Below are positions 42,641 through 64,000 of a DNA stretch of 64,000 nt, in pieces. Below the pieces are notes generated by a model. It was given only the letters and a program-made list of their open reading frames with translations, ran no database searches and was not told the origin of the DNA. The stretch is from Montifringilla adamsi. Taxonomy: Eukaryota > Chordata > Aves > Passeriformes > Passeridae. The position numbers were made by a program, and so were the translations under genes. Where the stretch lies: the NCBI GenBank assembly GCA_017590115.1, contig JAGGNK010000114.1, forward strand, positions 1,054,001-1,118,000. Direction: 5' to 3'. The number at the start of each line of letters is the position of its first letter. Position 1 is the stretch's first letter.

Positions 42641-45600
42641 GACTTACAGATGGGGTTATCCCATTTTACATCACTCTGAGAGTTTCCAGAGGAGTTACAG
42701 CTTCAGCAGAACACAGCTGCATCTCATGGATCTCACGGTTTGCAGCGTGAGATGGGCAGCGGATGATGGGCAGTAGCCGATGGACATTGCTGCCTCTCTG
42801 ATTCTCAGCTGCTGGAGAGGTTTCTTGTTTTCTTCAGCATATAGCTCAGCATTTGATTTTCGACTGCTGCAGAGCCAAATCTTTCATTAAGAACTTTTGG
42901 GGATTTACAGACCATGGCCTAGGTCTAATGTGTCACAGCTATGCAACATTTCCATTGAAGACCTCCACTGTGCCGTGTCCTAGACAGGCAAGGACTTTCA
43001 GTGGCTTTCAGGGAAAGGTTGCAATTTAATCTCTTTCTCAGGTGTTTTTCTGCAGGAATATGGAAGGATTGGTTAGATGGGTACTGTGTTTATTTAGGGA
43101 AATACTGTCTCTTTTGCCTCTGGGCTGAGAGGGAATACATTTGGCCATGTGTTATTGTTAAACTATTTACATGCTCTCTGGAGAGAGTCTCGTTCATAGG
43201 GAACTGTGTCTGTCTGTAAGAGCAATAAACAGGTACATGCTACCAAGCCAGGGTCTGTAGCAAGACTCCACTCTTCATTGACAAAGAAAGTGCAAGTGAC
43301 ATTTACTCAGGACTTCACAGTAGTATTTTGCTCACAAAATACTGCACAGAGTGAGAAAAAACATCCCCTGAAGAGACAGATGAAGATGCATTCCTCAGGG
43401 ATTGTGTGATGAGACTTCAGGAGCAGTGGTCAGCACTGGTGGCCAGTGTCCCAAGAGCAATAACAGTTCTTTTGCCCAAGGCACAGCCATCACAAACAGA
43501 TAGTTCTACCTCTCTAAAATTGTCAGGGGGAGAGAGACAGTCAAAGGCAAACTTTGACATTAGTAACCCCCCTGTCTCAGTCCTGCTTGCCTGCCTGTTT
43601 GGCAGCAGAGCTGGCTGGGGAAAATGTTCCTCTCATCACGGACAGCTTGGAGGGAAACTGGAAGCTCTACAAGTGGAGCATGTTTCAGTATTACCTTCAA
43701 TCAAAATTTTTCACTAATTAATTCAGCTTAGTAGCACAAAAAAATAAAGGCTTGGGTTAACATGTTGTCCTTCTTGGCCTTGTCTTGCTTTTTTTCCCCC
43801 CTGAATGAACCTCACACACACCCTACTGAAGGGGAGGTAGTTTTAACAAGCCACTTACTAAAGAGCCACCCCCCTCCCAGGACTAGTACCTGCCTCACCC
43901 TGTTCAGTCCCATCCCACAGCTCTCCAGGGCATCCAACTATCTATTCAAGATAAATTAATTCCAATCCCAAAATCAGTTTTATGTCTTTCTGTAGCCAGA
44001 TCTTGAACTTTAGGCTTGCTCTTCAAGTTGTTGCCTACCTCGATGGCAAATGCTGCCTTTGCAGAAATTCTCACCCCAGTTAATCACCTTTCCCTTCTTC
44101 CTTCCTGTCTCACTGTTGTCTCTCTGCCACATATGGCTCAGGCTCTTATCAGCAGTTCAGCCTCCTTCCCTGCAGAGACTGCAAGGCCTCAGGATGGAGA
44201 AAGCTGCTTCTGAGAGATGAGGAAAAGCTGAGAAGCAGTGAACCCCTTGCAAATGTGAGCTGGAGAGGGCTCTTCTCAGCTTTCTTCTCGCTGTCAGACA
44301 GGCTTCTTGTCAATCTCACAGCTCTTGAGAGAAAGTGGCAGAAGAGCTGTTTTTGCCTCAGTTTGGCAAAAAGACAGGTAGGGCAGAGGGATGCCTAGCT
44401 ACAGATTAAGAAACAAGTATCTGAAGCCACTGGAATAAAGTTGAACAAAGCCAGAGAGCAATTGTAAAAGGCAGAGACTTTAGACAGCTTTGCTCTGTGG
44501 TAACCTGAATCATGTTGAAAAACAGTTTTTTGCTATTGTTGCAATGGAATTGTTGGGTTTTGACAAATATGTCTTTCAACTGCTTGTTTCTTCTTCCTCT
44601 GACAGAGCTCTTTTTCAATAATTCAGATAAATTCTCTTTGCATTTCTGTACTGGAATAATTACACTCTGTGATGATTCCCCTAAAGTGCAGGACTGTGTG
44701 GCATCAATCATGTCTGCCAGCAAGACTTTCCTCTGCTGCAGCAGCAGGAGAACTGGCTCAGCAGTGGTCTGTGAACAGAAGAGAAACAACACAGGTAGGG
44801 AGACACAACACCTTTTATACACCAAATGACAGAGCTGAAGAAAGGCTTTTGTATGAAAAGTTGCCCATTTTCTCCAGTAGTGTGTGCTGGCCTAATAAAA
44901 GACAGGATTTCTTCCTGCTAGCCTTGTGTGCTTACAATACCTGTGCTTTGATCAGGGCCTGCAGTTCACTTCAAACACTTCCCCAGGACATTTTCTTGTT
45001 TTAATCACCACTGGCTGTTTCTTTTGCTATCAAAGGAAATACTTTTGCTTGCTTTTGATATGGGGAATGCACCTCTCTGTAATCAAAGTGATGTTTAGCT
45101 TGTCCCTGAGCATCTAGAGAGAAACCTTGAGCGGTAGTTAGTGGCTAAATGTAAAATATGTATTTGTTAACAGATGTGCAGACTGAGGGTGGGGTGTATG
45201 TGTATACAGTTTGTTGTGCTGTATTTGTATTGCTAGAAGGTGAAGGCAGCTGCTTTTTCATATTAAAGATTCAAGGCATACAGTCTTTACATTTTACACA
45301 GAGGTGTAAAATTAAAAAATTGCAGAAAAAATGTTTAACTTCTTATTTTATAATACCATTCAACTAATGTAGTGTCTTAGAACGCCACAAACCCACAATT
45401 TATGGCTTACAGTGATCTTGTGATTGTCATTGTAATTATTATTAGTGGACTGACAAATGGCTAAGTAAAAATATTTGAAATTTTACATATTAAAGAGGAA
45501 GAGGCAGGCAGAAGGTGAGTGCCTTTCTCATCTCACTGGGTTCACCTCAGAAGCCTCTTCTAGAATTCCTGCAGGCCTCATTCACCCCTAATTCCCATAC

Positions 45601-45990
45601 ACCCTCTCTGGATTGTGATGGAAGTACAGAAAAGAAGGCTGTAATTACTCAGGGATGATCAACAGGTATGTCTTATGTATGTACACCCACACAAGAAATT
45701 TACATGAAAAAACATTCTACTCCTAGTTTGAGACCTCTGTTGCCTCCAATAATGATTTCTCTGATGATGTCACTACCCACAGGTAGTAATACAGACCAAC
45801 CTGTGTATCACCCAGTTTTAAGCTTAGAATGTCCAGCCTTTTGCCTGAGCAGGGGAATGTTTATCAGGGGCACTTGCACCTCAGATTAAGAATATTGTTA
45901 GTTATGGCTTCCATTGAGGAAATGGTTGAACACACTGCCACACAAAGCGATCCATCCAGTAATAGTGAGTTACTGAGATTATGGGGAAGA
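42641..45990. other. Intergenic DNA, no gene recognised
   Basis: It is non-coding. Open frames at 43,406-43,717 and 44,406-44,829 (both strands) have no recognisable domain and no supporting splice or promoter structure. Confidence 0.5.
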
Positions 45991-46059
45991 CCTCAGCACG
46001 CCAGAGGCAATAGAGAGTGCCTCAGAATGTTCCTCAGCATGCCAGAGGGCAATAGAGAG
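45991..46059. repeat. Two-copy tandem repeat, period 41 bp
   Basis: CCTCAGCACGCCAGAGGCAA continuing to TAGAGAG (45,991-46,017) is repeated at 46,032-46,059 as CCTCAGCATGCCAGAGGGCA continuing to ATAGAGAG, with one substitution and one inserted G. Only two units are present. Confidence 0.8.
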
Positions 46060-49000
46060 GACCAGTGCCCACAGCAGGGCCAGTGCTGGACCATCTCCAT
46101 GTGCAGGGGGAAGGCTGCTCCTGGCCATGTGCCTGGGACAGGCACCATGGAGAACCTGCAGTCTCATTGATCCCCTGGGCAAGAGGGTGGCAGGGGAGAT
46201 GAAGGGCCCTCCAGACAAGGGTGTGTGGCCTATTTTGGTGTATTTATAGTGTAGCCTTCTTTTGTCCTGCTGTGTGTCCTTGGGGATGAGGGTCAATTAT
46301 GACTGAATGTCAGAGCTAAGATCGCTACCCACAGCCATCGCAGAGCTGAGAGGGTCGTCAGCAAGGGCAGAAATAACCTGACACCCAGAAGCAGGTAGGG
46401 CAGCGAGTGGGGTTGGGGACCTGTTGTGCAACCCGGCCTTTTGCCAAAGAAGGGATGCTCTCACCCCTTCTCCTGCAGTGCTGACATCTGCAGTGCCTCT
46501 CCAGCCCTCGCTGTGCGTGCTGCTGTCATTTCAGGCGGCAAAGACCCTGCAGGCAGCATTTCCCACCTGAAGCCACCTGAAGGGTGGGTGTCAGGTGTGA
46601 CCTTGCCAGCTGCCTGGAGCAGCTTGGGCACAGCAGGGCAGTGGGCAGCAGGTCCCTGCAGCCAAAGGCACCTGTTCTGTGGAGGGACAAGCCATAATGG
46701 AATCAATCCCACCCTCCATTTCTTGCTTGGTGTCCTGTGCTGGGGGATCCTTGCTTGGGAACCTGTGCTGTGCACAGATCATGAATGAAGACTCCGTTCT
46801 ACCAATTCAGAAACAAAAAATAAACCAAACACAGCAGCGTTTGAGCTGGAGATATTCCAAATATCAGGAAGAAATAGAAATCAAGGTGCACTCCTTGTAC
46901 AAAACGTTTGTGGTGCTGTTAAATGAGCCACTGGAAATGCTGTAATGTTCCACTGATTCTTTGTTACTCAGCAACTACTGTGGTGGTTGAGCAGTGAACA
47001 GGCTAAGCTGAGTTTTCCTAGCAGAAAAATAATGAAAGAAAATGGAAATCTGAAGTTTTAGAAAGAGACTGATGAGACTGGTGGCGCAGCAGGAAGGAAG
47101 TTAGGAACAAGTGGAAGTCTGGCAGTCTGGAAAGGTTAGGTTTCAAGCACAGCTCCTGGAAAGAGGTCAGGGGATCACCATCCTATTAGGAGATCAGGTG
47201 AAGGCCAGTCGTGAAGCCAAATGGAATAATTTAAAGGAGGCTAGTGAGAGGGAGAGATGGGGCCAGCACACCATAGCACTAGGACAGAGATCTGCCTGGT
47301 TTGGGACAAAGGAGTTTGGTAGGACTATTACAATCCTAATTTTCCCCTTAACTGAGCAATTACAGAAGACGCCAACACATACTTTGAAGATACAAAATTT
47401 CAGCTTGAAATTAAAACTGGTTGAATTTTAGGGGCACTATCTCAAGTTAAACGGAAAACAAATTAAAAATGGATTTTTGGCTAAATCCCTGCGGCTCTGC
47501 TTGTGCAGGCAGGACAGCTGATCTCCACTGCTGCCATCAGGTAAGGCAGCAGTCATGCACAGCCCAGAGTGCTGCTCCCTGTGAGCACTGATCCTGCTTG
47601 GAGCTGCCTCTCTAGAAATCCATGTGTGCTCATCCATGGGAATAAAGCCTCACTCTAACTAAGGGAATTATTTTAGTTCCTCCACCAGCTTTAAGCTATT
47701 TTTCATCTTCCTCAAATTGTCCTTAGCATTTTTTCCCATTTGGTTTTCTTTTGCATTTCTATTTTGCACTTCCCCCTGTTCCCTTTATTGGCTGCTATCA
47801 AAGATAAGGTGGACTAGATTCATTGTTAAGCTGATGCGATATGGCCCTTTTAATGTTCTTCCTTGGATAACAGCTTGCTAAAATTAAATCATTTAGTAAA
47901 AGGACAAATTAAATCATCAGCTGGGGTTCTTTTTCCTATGTGTAACATAAAAGGATGTCTGTTGCATTTCATTTGAATTAAGGATATAATCATATGCACA
48001 TTGCTGAAGCTATTATGTTTCATAAAGTGGTCTTATTATTTTCTGCATATTTTTCTTTGTGTGTGGAGTCTTTTTCTTTCTGTTAAATTGCATATCCATT
48101 GAGGATTTGGGGGCACTCAGCCAGTCAATCCAATTTGGAGCTGGATGGTGGCAGTAGTGGACTAAGTCCCTTATCTGTTCCCTTCAGCTGTTTTACTCTT
48201 CTGCTATTGATGGAAACATAAAATTAAAAGTGGAATCAACTCATAGGAAGCAAGAGCCCAGCAAGAGACTTAGGAGGGAAAAGTTGAGGAGGGAGATTCT
48301 GACTAATCTCTCTACAGCTGGGGTAATGTGCTGACAGATTTGATTTTAAATACATGCAGTAGATTGGGTATTTCACAAATATTGCCATTTCATTTATCTT
48401 AGTGGGTATCAAAGCAAGTATAAGAAGAAAATTGAAATCAGATTGGTAATGGTTTGGGGGATTTTTTGAGGAGTGCAATTTATGGAATTCTGGTTTCCCA
48501 CGTGATGTGTACTGGGAAATTATGAAGCTTGAGGAATGAACAGGAGTGGATTAGCCATTTCTACAGGACGATAGCAGAAACATATAGAGGAACTAACACA
48601 TGTTTATACTTGATTCTGTGCATGCTTCATATTATGTACAGGCTGCAATGAAAAAGAAGCTCGAGCACTTGAAATCAGTGGTTGCAATAGTGCAAAGTTT
48701 GATGTAAATAAGAATTAGAATATGATGGACCAGACTGCCTGGTGTGTCTGTGGGATTGATAGTTCTCTTTTGATTTTTGATTCCCTTTTGATTCCGGACC
48801 AGAGAAGACCTTGCATTTCTTCTACATTACTATTTCTCAGTAGGCTAAATGGTGACAGCTTCCCTCCATGACCCAGATTGCTGGAGCTGCACAGGAGCTG
48901 AGTGATGCTGCTTTCTTTATCTTTATACAAACCTCTCTGCTGTGCTTCCATTGGGGGCTGGCATTTGGCAATGCACACTGACAAATGAAATCTCTTATGT

Positions 49001-52000
49001 AAGGGGTTCTCTCCAAGGAGGATCCTCTGCCTCTTGTATCACAGTGTTGTGACAAAGAAAACCTCATGGTCAGCATCATACCCAATCAGCAGGTGGTCCT
49101 TCTGCAGTGAGGGCAGGAAAAGGACAATCCTTTGTACCCAAGGGACACATAGGCACATCTTCCTTCTCTTCAATAAGGGTTTCTTGCTGTAGCCAGTACA
49201 GAGGAGTGATGGGATAAACCCCACCTCTTTGTAGGATTCATGATCTTCAGATCACTTCCCTCTTGTCCATGGGGCTGATCCCCACCTAGGGCTGGATTCG
49301 GTGTGAAGTGGGGAACAAGCAGAGCTTTGCAAGGAGGAGGCCTCTATGAGACGAACAGTGGGAGAAAGACTGAAAGGCTGCAAAGGAGTCAGGAGGGGAT
49401 GGTGAAGGATCAAGGGAGTTTCTCTGCATCAAGGAGTAGTGAAGAGTAGCAAGGGAAAGCAATTTAAGGAAGAGGGAAGCAGAATCTCTGTACTTATATA
49501 AGAATGTTCAAGATGCTGTCATAGATGAAAGGAAAATGTAGCAAAGAGAAAGAGAGGACAAAAGCAGAATGAAGGTGTTTTTCAAGTCAGGAAATGTAAT
49601 ACTCAGTGTAGCAAAAGAATACATTGCTGGTGTGAGTGTGATTGATTTGGCTGATGTCTGTTTGCTCCCTCCTATTGGGCAGCTCAAATGGGCTGCTGAA
49701 GAGAAGGAGGCATAAATCTCATGTAGGTGAGGTGTGTTGATGAAAAAAGCTTGGCATCTTGTGGACTTGCCTCCCCACTTGACTGATGCTGATGTCTCAC
49801 ACCACAGACATGGCTTTTTTGGATCTTGTACAAATTCTCAGTGGTGCTGCAAGGGGGCATTCCTCCCCACTCCTGTCCTTGTGTAGGCACGGGCACCTCT
49901 GAATCGAGATGTTGATGCTGAAAGCTAATTGTCCTGGTCTGGATTAATGCTTGTGGCTGTCTGAAAGCTGCAGTAAGTGCAGGAGAGGTGACGAGAACGG
50001 GCAGCTGGGGGTGGTGTCAGAAAGAACCTTCCTGTACAGCGGTGACACAGATTTATGCTGGATTACAGTGCTCATCTAATCAGCAATTGGCAGGACCTGA
50101 GTCTCTGTGCACGTTAGAGGCCTCTCCTGTCTTGATTCTCTGGTGCATAGCAATGTGGGAGTTCCTGTTTACTTATCAGAAACAAAGCTGAAAAGAGAAG
50201 GGGAAGCTCAAGGCAGCCTCTGTTTCTGCAACATGTCAATCTGGCCCCACTCACAGTTATAATCTCCTACATTTTTCTTGGCTCCTACCCCTCATTTCTC
50301 AATGCAGCTTGCAAGGCTCCTGCATGGCATTGCAGTACATAGAGGAGGCTTTGGTCAAACCCTCTAGAGCTCCATGTAAATTTTGCCCCAGTACCTACTG
50401 TGAAGGCAGGTTTGGCAGGTCTCTTCGTCCTTCAAATACACATTCAGGGCTCACTTGAGCTACTTGCAGAATAGAAGAGAAAAGCCCATCTCTCAGGGTA
50501 TTTATAGATTCTTCATTACTCAAGAAAATTTCCTCACTAGTTGTCTCTTGCTAAACAAAGATAGCACTTTTGTCTTTTCTTACATTTAGCAAAGGAGAAA
50601 AGCTACTTGGGCCTCCCTTCTTGATAAGAGACCTTTCTCAGTGAGTTGCACTTGGATTAGTTCCCTAGCCTGGTTCACAGAACACTGCCCACCCTTTCAG
50701 GGACAAAATTTCACTACCCTCTTTGTGTAAATATTTTCTTTACATGAGAAGAGGTTGCCACATGGTGGCAATTTACCTTCACTTTACAGTTGTATATTCA
50801 AGTGCCTAACCCAGTCTTCTTTTCCAAACATGTTTTCCTTCTGCCCTTCCTTTGCTCTTAGGAAACACTGGTGCTTCAATGTTGAGATTACTTACTGCTT
50901 GTTTGGTTTTGTGGGGGTGTTTGTCCCTCTTGTCTATTTCCTCACACTCCACAATGCTTAGGATGCCATTACCTTTTCCTCCCTGCTTCCAGCCTTCCTA
51001 CCAAAAGAGGATATTGGGACGGGTTTGGATTTTATGTAATCCTTGACTTTCTTAAAAAGCTGTATATACTTTTCTTTACAGGCATGAATGGAATGACCAT
51101 AGGGACAGCTGAGGGAGCAGGGCAGGTGCAGAGGGCTGAGACAGACTGCAAGCCCGTGCTCAGAACAGCTTCCTATAACCTTCTCTCCCCAAGTTGGCCC
51201 AGGGAACAGATGAGGAACCCTAACCCAGTCTCTGCTGTAATACTATTGAAACCAAATCATCTCTGCCCAGAGTTTACAGTTGCTTTTTAAAAAGGCAGCA
51301 AATGTGACACAGTACTCTAACAATCTTAACCCTGTGGTGCTCTGAAATGTGTCCAAAGCAGGGCCCCATTCCCTGCTGTCCCTCACACGCAGCTGCTCAG
51401 GGTCCAGTGCTCTCCTCCTCTTGCCTCTCAAAAGAGCAAGCACCCCTGAGGATGCTGCTTGCAAGCTGAACTGTAGCATTGAAGGAAAAGGATCGCTCTC
51501 CACTGCACAAAAGCAGCAAGAAAGAGAGGATTCCTGGCACAGCAGGAAAGCCAAGATGTCCCTGGAGTAATTCCAAAGTCTTGCAGGCTGATGTATTTTT
51601 ACAGCATCACAGAAACATGAGATCTTATTTTTCAAGAGTCCTGATTATAGGTTAGTGCCTTTTGTGCTTTCTTTGTGCTTTCTTTTAGATATGAATTTTT
51701 TAAGGAGTATTGTAACTTACCTGTTCCTGAGATTTGTCTGTGCCAACCAACACTTTTTGTTGGCATATAAGTTTAAAGTTTTTCTCTGTATTGAATTTAA
51801 TTTTTAGATGGCTGAAATAGATTTAGAAGTGTATTTGTTGAGCAATGTTTTGGATCAAGTACCATTTTTTTGCCGTTTAACCATCATAACAAACATATAC
51901 TCAGCAAACATTCTGAATAAAATTCCATTGTATGGAATTGTCCTCAGCTGTGAATTACATTTTTCATGGCAGATTTACTCCTCTGACAGAGAAAATTCAA

Positions 52001-55000
52001 TATGTAGCTGCATTTCTATTACAGATACAGTCTTCTGCTAGCCAACAGATAAGCTTTTTATCAGCAGCCATGCTTCTGTGGCACTCTTCTGGGCTGCTGC
52101 CAAGCTTTGCCGTCCTTCCTTTCATGAGCAGACCAATGTGCAAATATTTGAAAACCCTATAATATAATAGTTACTTGAATGCATGCTCAAAAAACCCCCC
52201 AAAAAACCCAACAGCACCAAACAAAATCAATTTCAAAACTCTTACACCTACATAATGTACCTAATGCAAATCTACAAAACCAAGGAGCACATTTGCCATT
52301 TCCAAAGCTCCCTGACCCACGGACTATATAGATCAGCTTTTCATCTGAGCCACAGTGGAAGTCTGTCTTTTTATGCCTCTTTGCCACATCACCCCTCAAA
52401 CATGCAGTGTCAGCTCCAAATGGAGCCAGTAATGTTGGGAAGACAAGTCTGGGTAAAGAACATGATGAAGAATAAGCAGACAGGAGAGATTACACTCTGC
52501 TGTGTTTTTTATTATGCATAGGAGCAATGCTGAGGTGTGTGGGGTGTACAGCCACTGGTTAGAATCCAGCCTAAAATTCAGAGATGGGCAGCAGGTGCAG
52601 TTGTGTTGTCCATTGTGGTTGCTGAGGGCATCCTCTGCTGATAATTGAGCACCCTGCATTTTTAACAAGAAGGCATTTTTAACAAGGCACTGGAACTCTT
52701 CATCTCACACTGCCACACAAGCTGCTGGCTTTAGCCCAAGCACATTTTATCTTCTCTACTCTTGTGAAATATTTCTCTGTTCTTCTTGCTATGGAATAAG
52801 CACCTGTGGAGATAAGATCCTTTTTCTTCCCTGTTGCCCTTCAGATGAGAGGATGTGTGCTTGGAGTGATGCCCATTAGCAGAAGTGATGTTGGAATACT
52901 GGAATCAAAAAATTCCCCACAGAGAAACAGCAGTAAAAGAAAAAAAACTGAAAAAAGTGAAGTGACCTTGGTGGACAGCTATTGAAGGAAAAAATAAAAG
53001 AGAAAAGAAAGAAAGAAAACTAGCAGGAAATGGTTAATGTGTGAGGGCAATATAAAATATGAAAAAGTACAAGAAAAGTAAGGGGAAGTCAACAAAAATG
53101 TCACAACAAGCAGAATGAGAAGGCATAAGCAATAAAGCAAGAGAGGAAAGATTAATCAAATCCCTCCTTACTGCAGGGTTGTACTACACCTTGCCTTATG
53201 GTTTTTTTTAAGTGTAAATCTATAAATAAACCTCATTGGCTTTTTTCCCCCCGTTGTGGGGATACAAAAGATGCTAATAACTTCTTACAAAGGGTAAATA
53301 GTTTAAGGGGATGATACTGGTGATACTGAAGTATTAAACTGAAGATCAAAGCTAGGACTGCCAGTATAGGATCTTCAGGTTATCCATACACTGCTACAGC
53401 TCTAACAGATTAAAGACTTATTCGAACATAAAAAGATGAAAAATCATAGGGATCATAGCCATTATAATAATGCCTTGATTACAAAACTTAGTAAAGGCCC
53501 AATTCTTTCAGGCTCAGACCAAATAGTTCTTTATTAATAGCTCCATTAAAGTTAATGGGATCATCTTGGTGGGGTGTGTTTCTCATCAAAAGTAAGGATT
53601 TCCAAGGTCAGTCTGCTCAAGCTCAGTGACACTTTTCAACTCTTAGACCAGTTTCCATTCTGACCCCTGGAGTAGTAAGGGTTACAGTGATGTTTTGACT
53701 GTTCACTTCCATCAGCAGCAGCGCAGTTATACAGAGAAGTACTTTTCATAAAGAGAAGAATCTGTCCTGTGCAACCTAAAATCATCAGAGCACTGAATAT
53801 TGTTAAAGTAGGTGCTACTTCCAGCAGCAGTCTCTGGTGCCACGGGGATGAAAGTTTCTGCATTGAAACTCTACCACTCCTTGGCAACAAGGGCTGTTCT
53901 GGGACCAGTAGGACAGGTAAACAAGTGAAGCTCTCCCTGCTCTCAAAGCCATCGCTCTCTTGGGCATTAACATTTCAGACTCACTCAGAAGGTTAAAAAA
54001 GACCCTGAATGATGTAAAAGTCACACCACAGAACAGAGAAGAACAGATCACCTTTTTAAGCTCCATTTCAAATGTCACCTACTATAGTGATATGCTCTCA
54101 GGTGAAGTCAGGTTTGGGGAGAGAAGAAAAGTTGTGTTTGAAAGAGAATGTGCTTCTGAGATGGTTTATTTCTTGCCATTTCCCGTGTCAAGTGCCAACA
54201 ATTCTAGGATTTTACATAAACTCTAGAGTAGGATTGGAAATGGATATGTAAAATTCAGTGTATTAGAACTCTGGAAATTGCAAGCTCCAGCTAAAAAGCA
54301 GCTATAAAAGGTAGCTGGTCAGGTTTGGTGTTCATACATTTCCACCATTTACCTGTCTGTTCATTTTTTCTTTGATGTCTCAGACCTGATGCTACTATTA
54401 TGCATGTTATGACAACTGTCACCTTCCACACAGGACAGGTAAAGAAAGAAGGCAAAAGTCCAAGAAAAAGCTACCATGCCTTCATAATTACCTTTAGGAT
54501 TATGGCTTGAAGATAGACTTGTAATATGTGACTTGGATTCCCCTATAGGTCTGGAAGAAACCTTTAGAGTACATGCACTCTCGCTGCTGACAGATGGTAG
54601 AGCAGAGAACAGCCACTATGAAGATAACAGTATTTCACCCACGGGTTTTTCTTACTATGTAGTAGCATAAGGTAGCTGTGAAATCAGTGGTGTTTCAGAA
54701 CACTTCTTGCAGTACTGAGGTTTCTGGCTGGAGGTAGCCCAAACACACAATCAGTCTAGGAACTCTCAATCTCAGCACAGAGGTCACATAAAAGAAGATA
54801 CCTAGCCAAATGACAGGCAGGTTTATGTGGGTCATGGCTGTTTCTACTATGTGCCAGAGGCCAAACTTACTGCTTTTCACCCTGAAATGGGGAACTACAA
54901 AGCTTTAAAACCCTTGGGGATTTTTTCCCCTCAACTTGTCATGAGAGTGGTTAGGCAAGATACAGAAAGGAACTCCAGAGAGGAAAGACTAAAAAAAAAA

Positions 55001-56010
55001 TTGAAGCTTTAATATATTCCTACTCTCTGACCCCATTCCTCCTTTGCTGTGCATCAACCATTTTAACAATCTGGCAAAAGCAAACCCTGAAACTAGAAAA
55101 CCCTTTCCTAAACAGTGTCACAAAACCTCTTGTCATTTACTGAGAAATGTTATGATGTTTTAATATGTTATCTCTTCTTCTCTTTTATTTTCTTTTTAAA
55201 ATTTTCATTCAATACCACTTAGTTCCTAATTTTTAAAATAGCTGTTCTGAAAAGACCAGTTTGCATTTTAAAACAAACAAATTATTAGGATCTGCTTATA
55301 GAATTGAGCTTAATATGGTAGTGGCTGTTAAACAAGATTGATGAATAACAATAATAAAAATCAGTGAAATCACTTACATATAATCTCTTGATTATGAAAT
55401 AAACCACTGCTACATCCACACTAAGCATATGTAAACAAAACATGGGGGATTTGCCGCTGCTGGTTTCTTTCTCCTAAGGATGGTTATTTTCAGTTCATAA
55501 ACTCTCAGCTGTCATCCCTGATTTATCTTCGCAGCTGATTCTTGTTGGGGTCACAGGGCTGGGAGCTGGGGCGATGTGGCACGTCCCCCGCCCGCTGCGC
55601 TCTGCCGCCCCTGCCAGCCACAGCGTTCGTAGCTGGGGTTCGTGCTTCCCTTTTAACCCCTTTCTCATCCCTCCCTCTGTCAGTGCCTGACATTTTGTGC
55701 ATCTTGCTTGTTCTCCAGCATGGTGAGAGCCGTGTGAAGGAGAGGTACGAGCTTAGTTTGTTGGTGAGCATCCTCCTCTAATTCGGGGACGGGAGAGAGG
55801 GCTACTAGAGATAAAGAAACCCCGCCTGCGTTCAATCTGCTACCCAAACAATGTCTTTATTTAAACATATGAAGACATCGCTGTGTAGAGGTCCTTTAAA
55901 AAATGTTTTAGCCTTTCCCAGCCGTAGAGAGAGCGACCACTTTATTTGCTGGAAAGGGCTCTTCCCGCCCCTTCCTACTCCTGCCCTGCCTCCGCCCCCC
56001 GCCTCCCTTC
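46060..56010. other. Intergenic DNA upstream of TRIM67
   Basis: No gene was recognised. A GC-richer block at 46,060-46,780 has open frames on both strands without known motifs. A T-rich stretch at 47,640-48,115 looks like possible regulatory DNA (TCF/LEF and GATA-type motifs at 47,796-47,809). Purine-rich low-complexity stretches are at 49,310-49,570 and 52,920-53,160. The sequence becomes GC-rich from about 55,540 on approaching the TRIM67 promoter. Confidence 0.5.

Positions 56011-64000
<7,990 letters not shown>

Overview
This is vertebrate nuclear DNA, most likely from a bird. The coding sequence is split into exons with GT/AG splice sites, and the intergenic DNA is AT-rich. The recognisable repeats are CR1-type LINE 3' ends and solo LTRs that resemble avian ERVL LTRs. 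The gene order ARV1 - FAM89A - TRIM67 matches human chromosome 1q42 as I recall it. Nothing bacterial, viral-genomic or CRISPR-like is present, and almost all open frames of 60-190 codons are chance frames.

Layout. About 1-6,697 is probably ARV1 intron 1; exon 1 was not found and is presumably upstream of the window. It holds an old solo LTR at about 4,940-5,422. ARV1 coding exons 2-5 lie on the + strand at 6,698-10,740. About 10.7-23.3 kb is intergenic, with a probable old CR1 fragment near 17.1 kb. FAM89A is on the - strand: ATG at 29,296, coding exon 1 at 29,042-29,296, coding exon 2 at 25,103-25,261, and a probable 3'UTR ending near 23,266. Its intron carries a CR1 3' end, and its CpG-island promoter has a solo LTR 508 bp upstream of the ATG, flanked by a perfect 5-bp target duplication (CTTTC). 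About 30.2-56.0 kb is a gene desert with one CR1 3' end, a 17-base N gap next to a run of 25 G, and several possible regulatory motifs. TRIM67 (+ strand) starts at 56,280 in a CpG island; exon 1 (912 nt) and exon 2 (96 nt, 62,398-62,493) are inside the window and the rest lies beyond 64,000.

ARV1 and FAM89A are convergent, and FAM89A and TRIM67 are divergent. The three genes do not form one pathway: ARV1 is an ER lipid/sterol homeostasis protein, FAM89A is a small poorly characterised protein related to FAM89B/LRAP25, and TRIM67 is a neuronal RING/B-box E3 ligase. I found no convincing new biological system. The most notable observations are the recent-looking solo LTR beside the FAM89A promoter, an apparent early stop in FAM89A relative to the mammalian protein, a shorter ARV1 C-terminus, long poly-T runs directly before the ARV1 last-exon acceptor, and a diverged duplicated segment in ARV1 intron 2.
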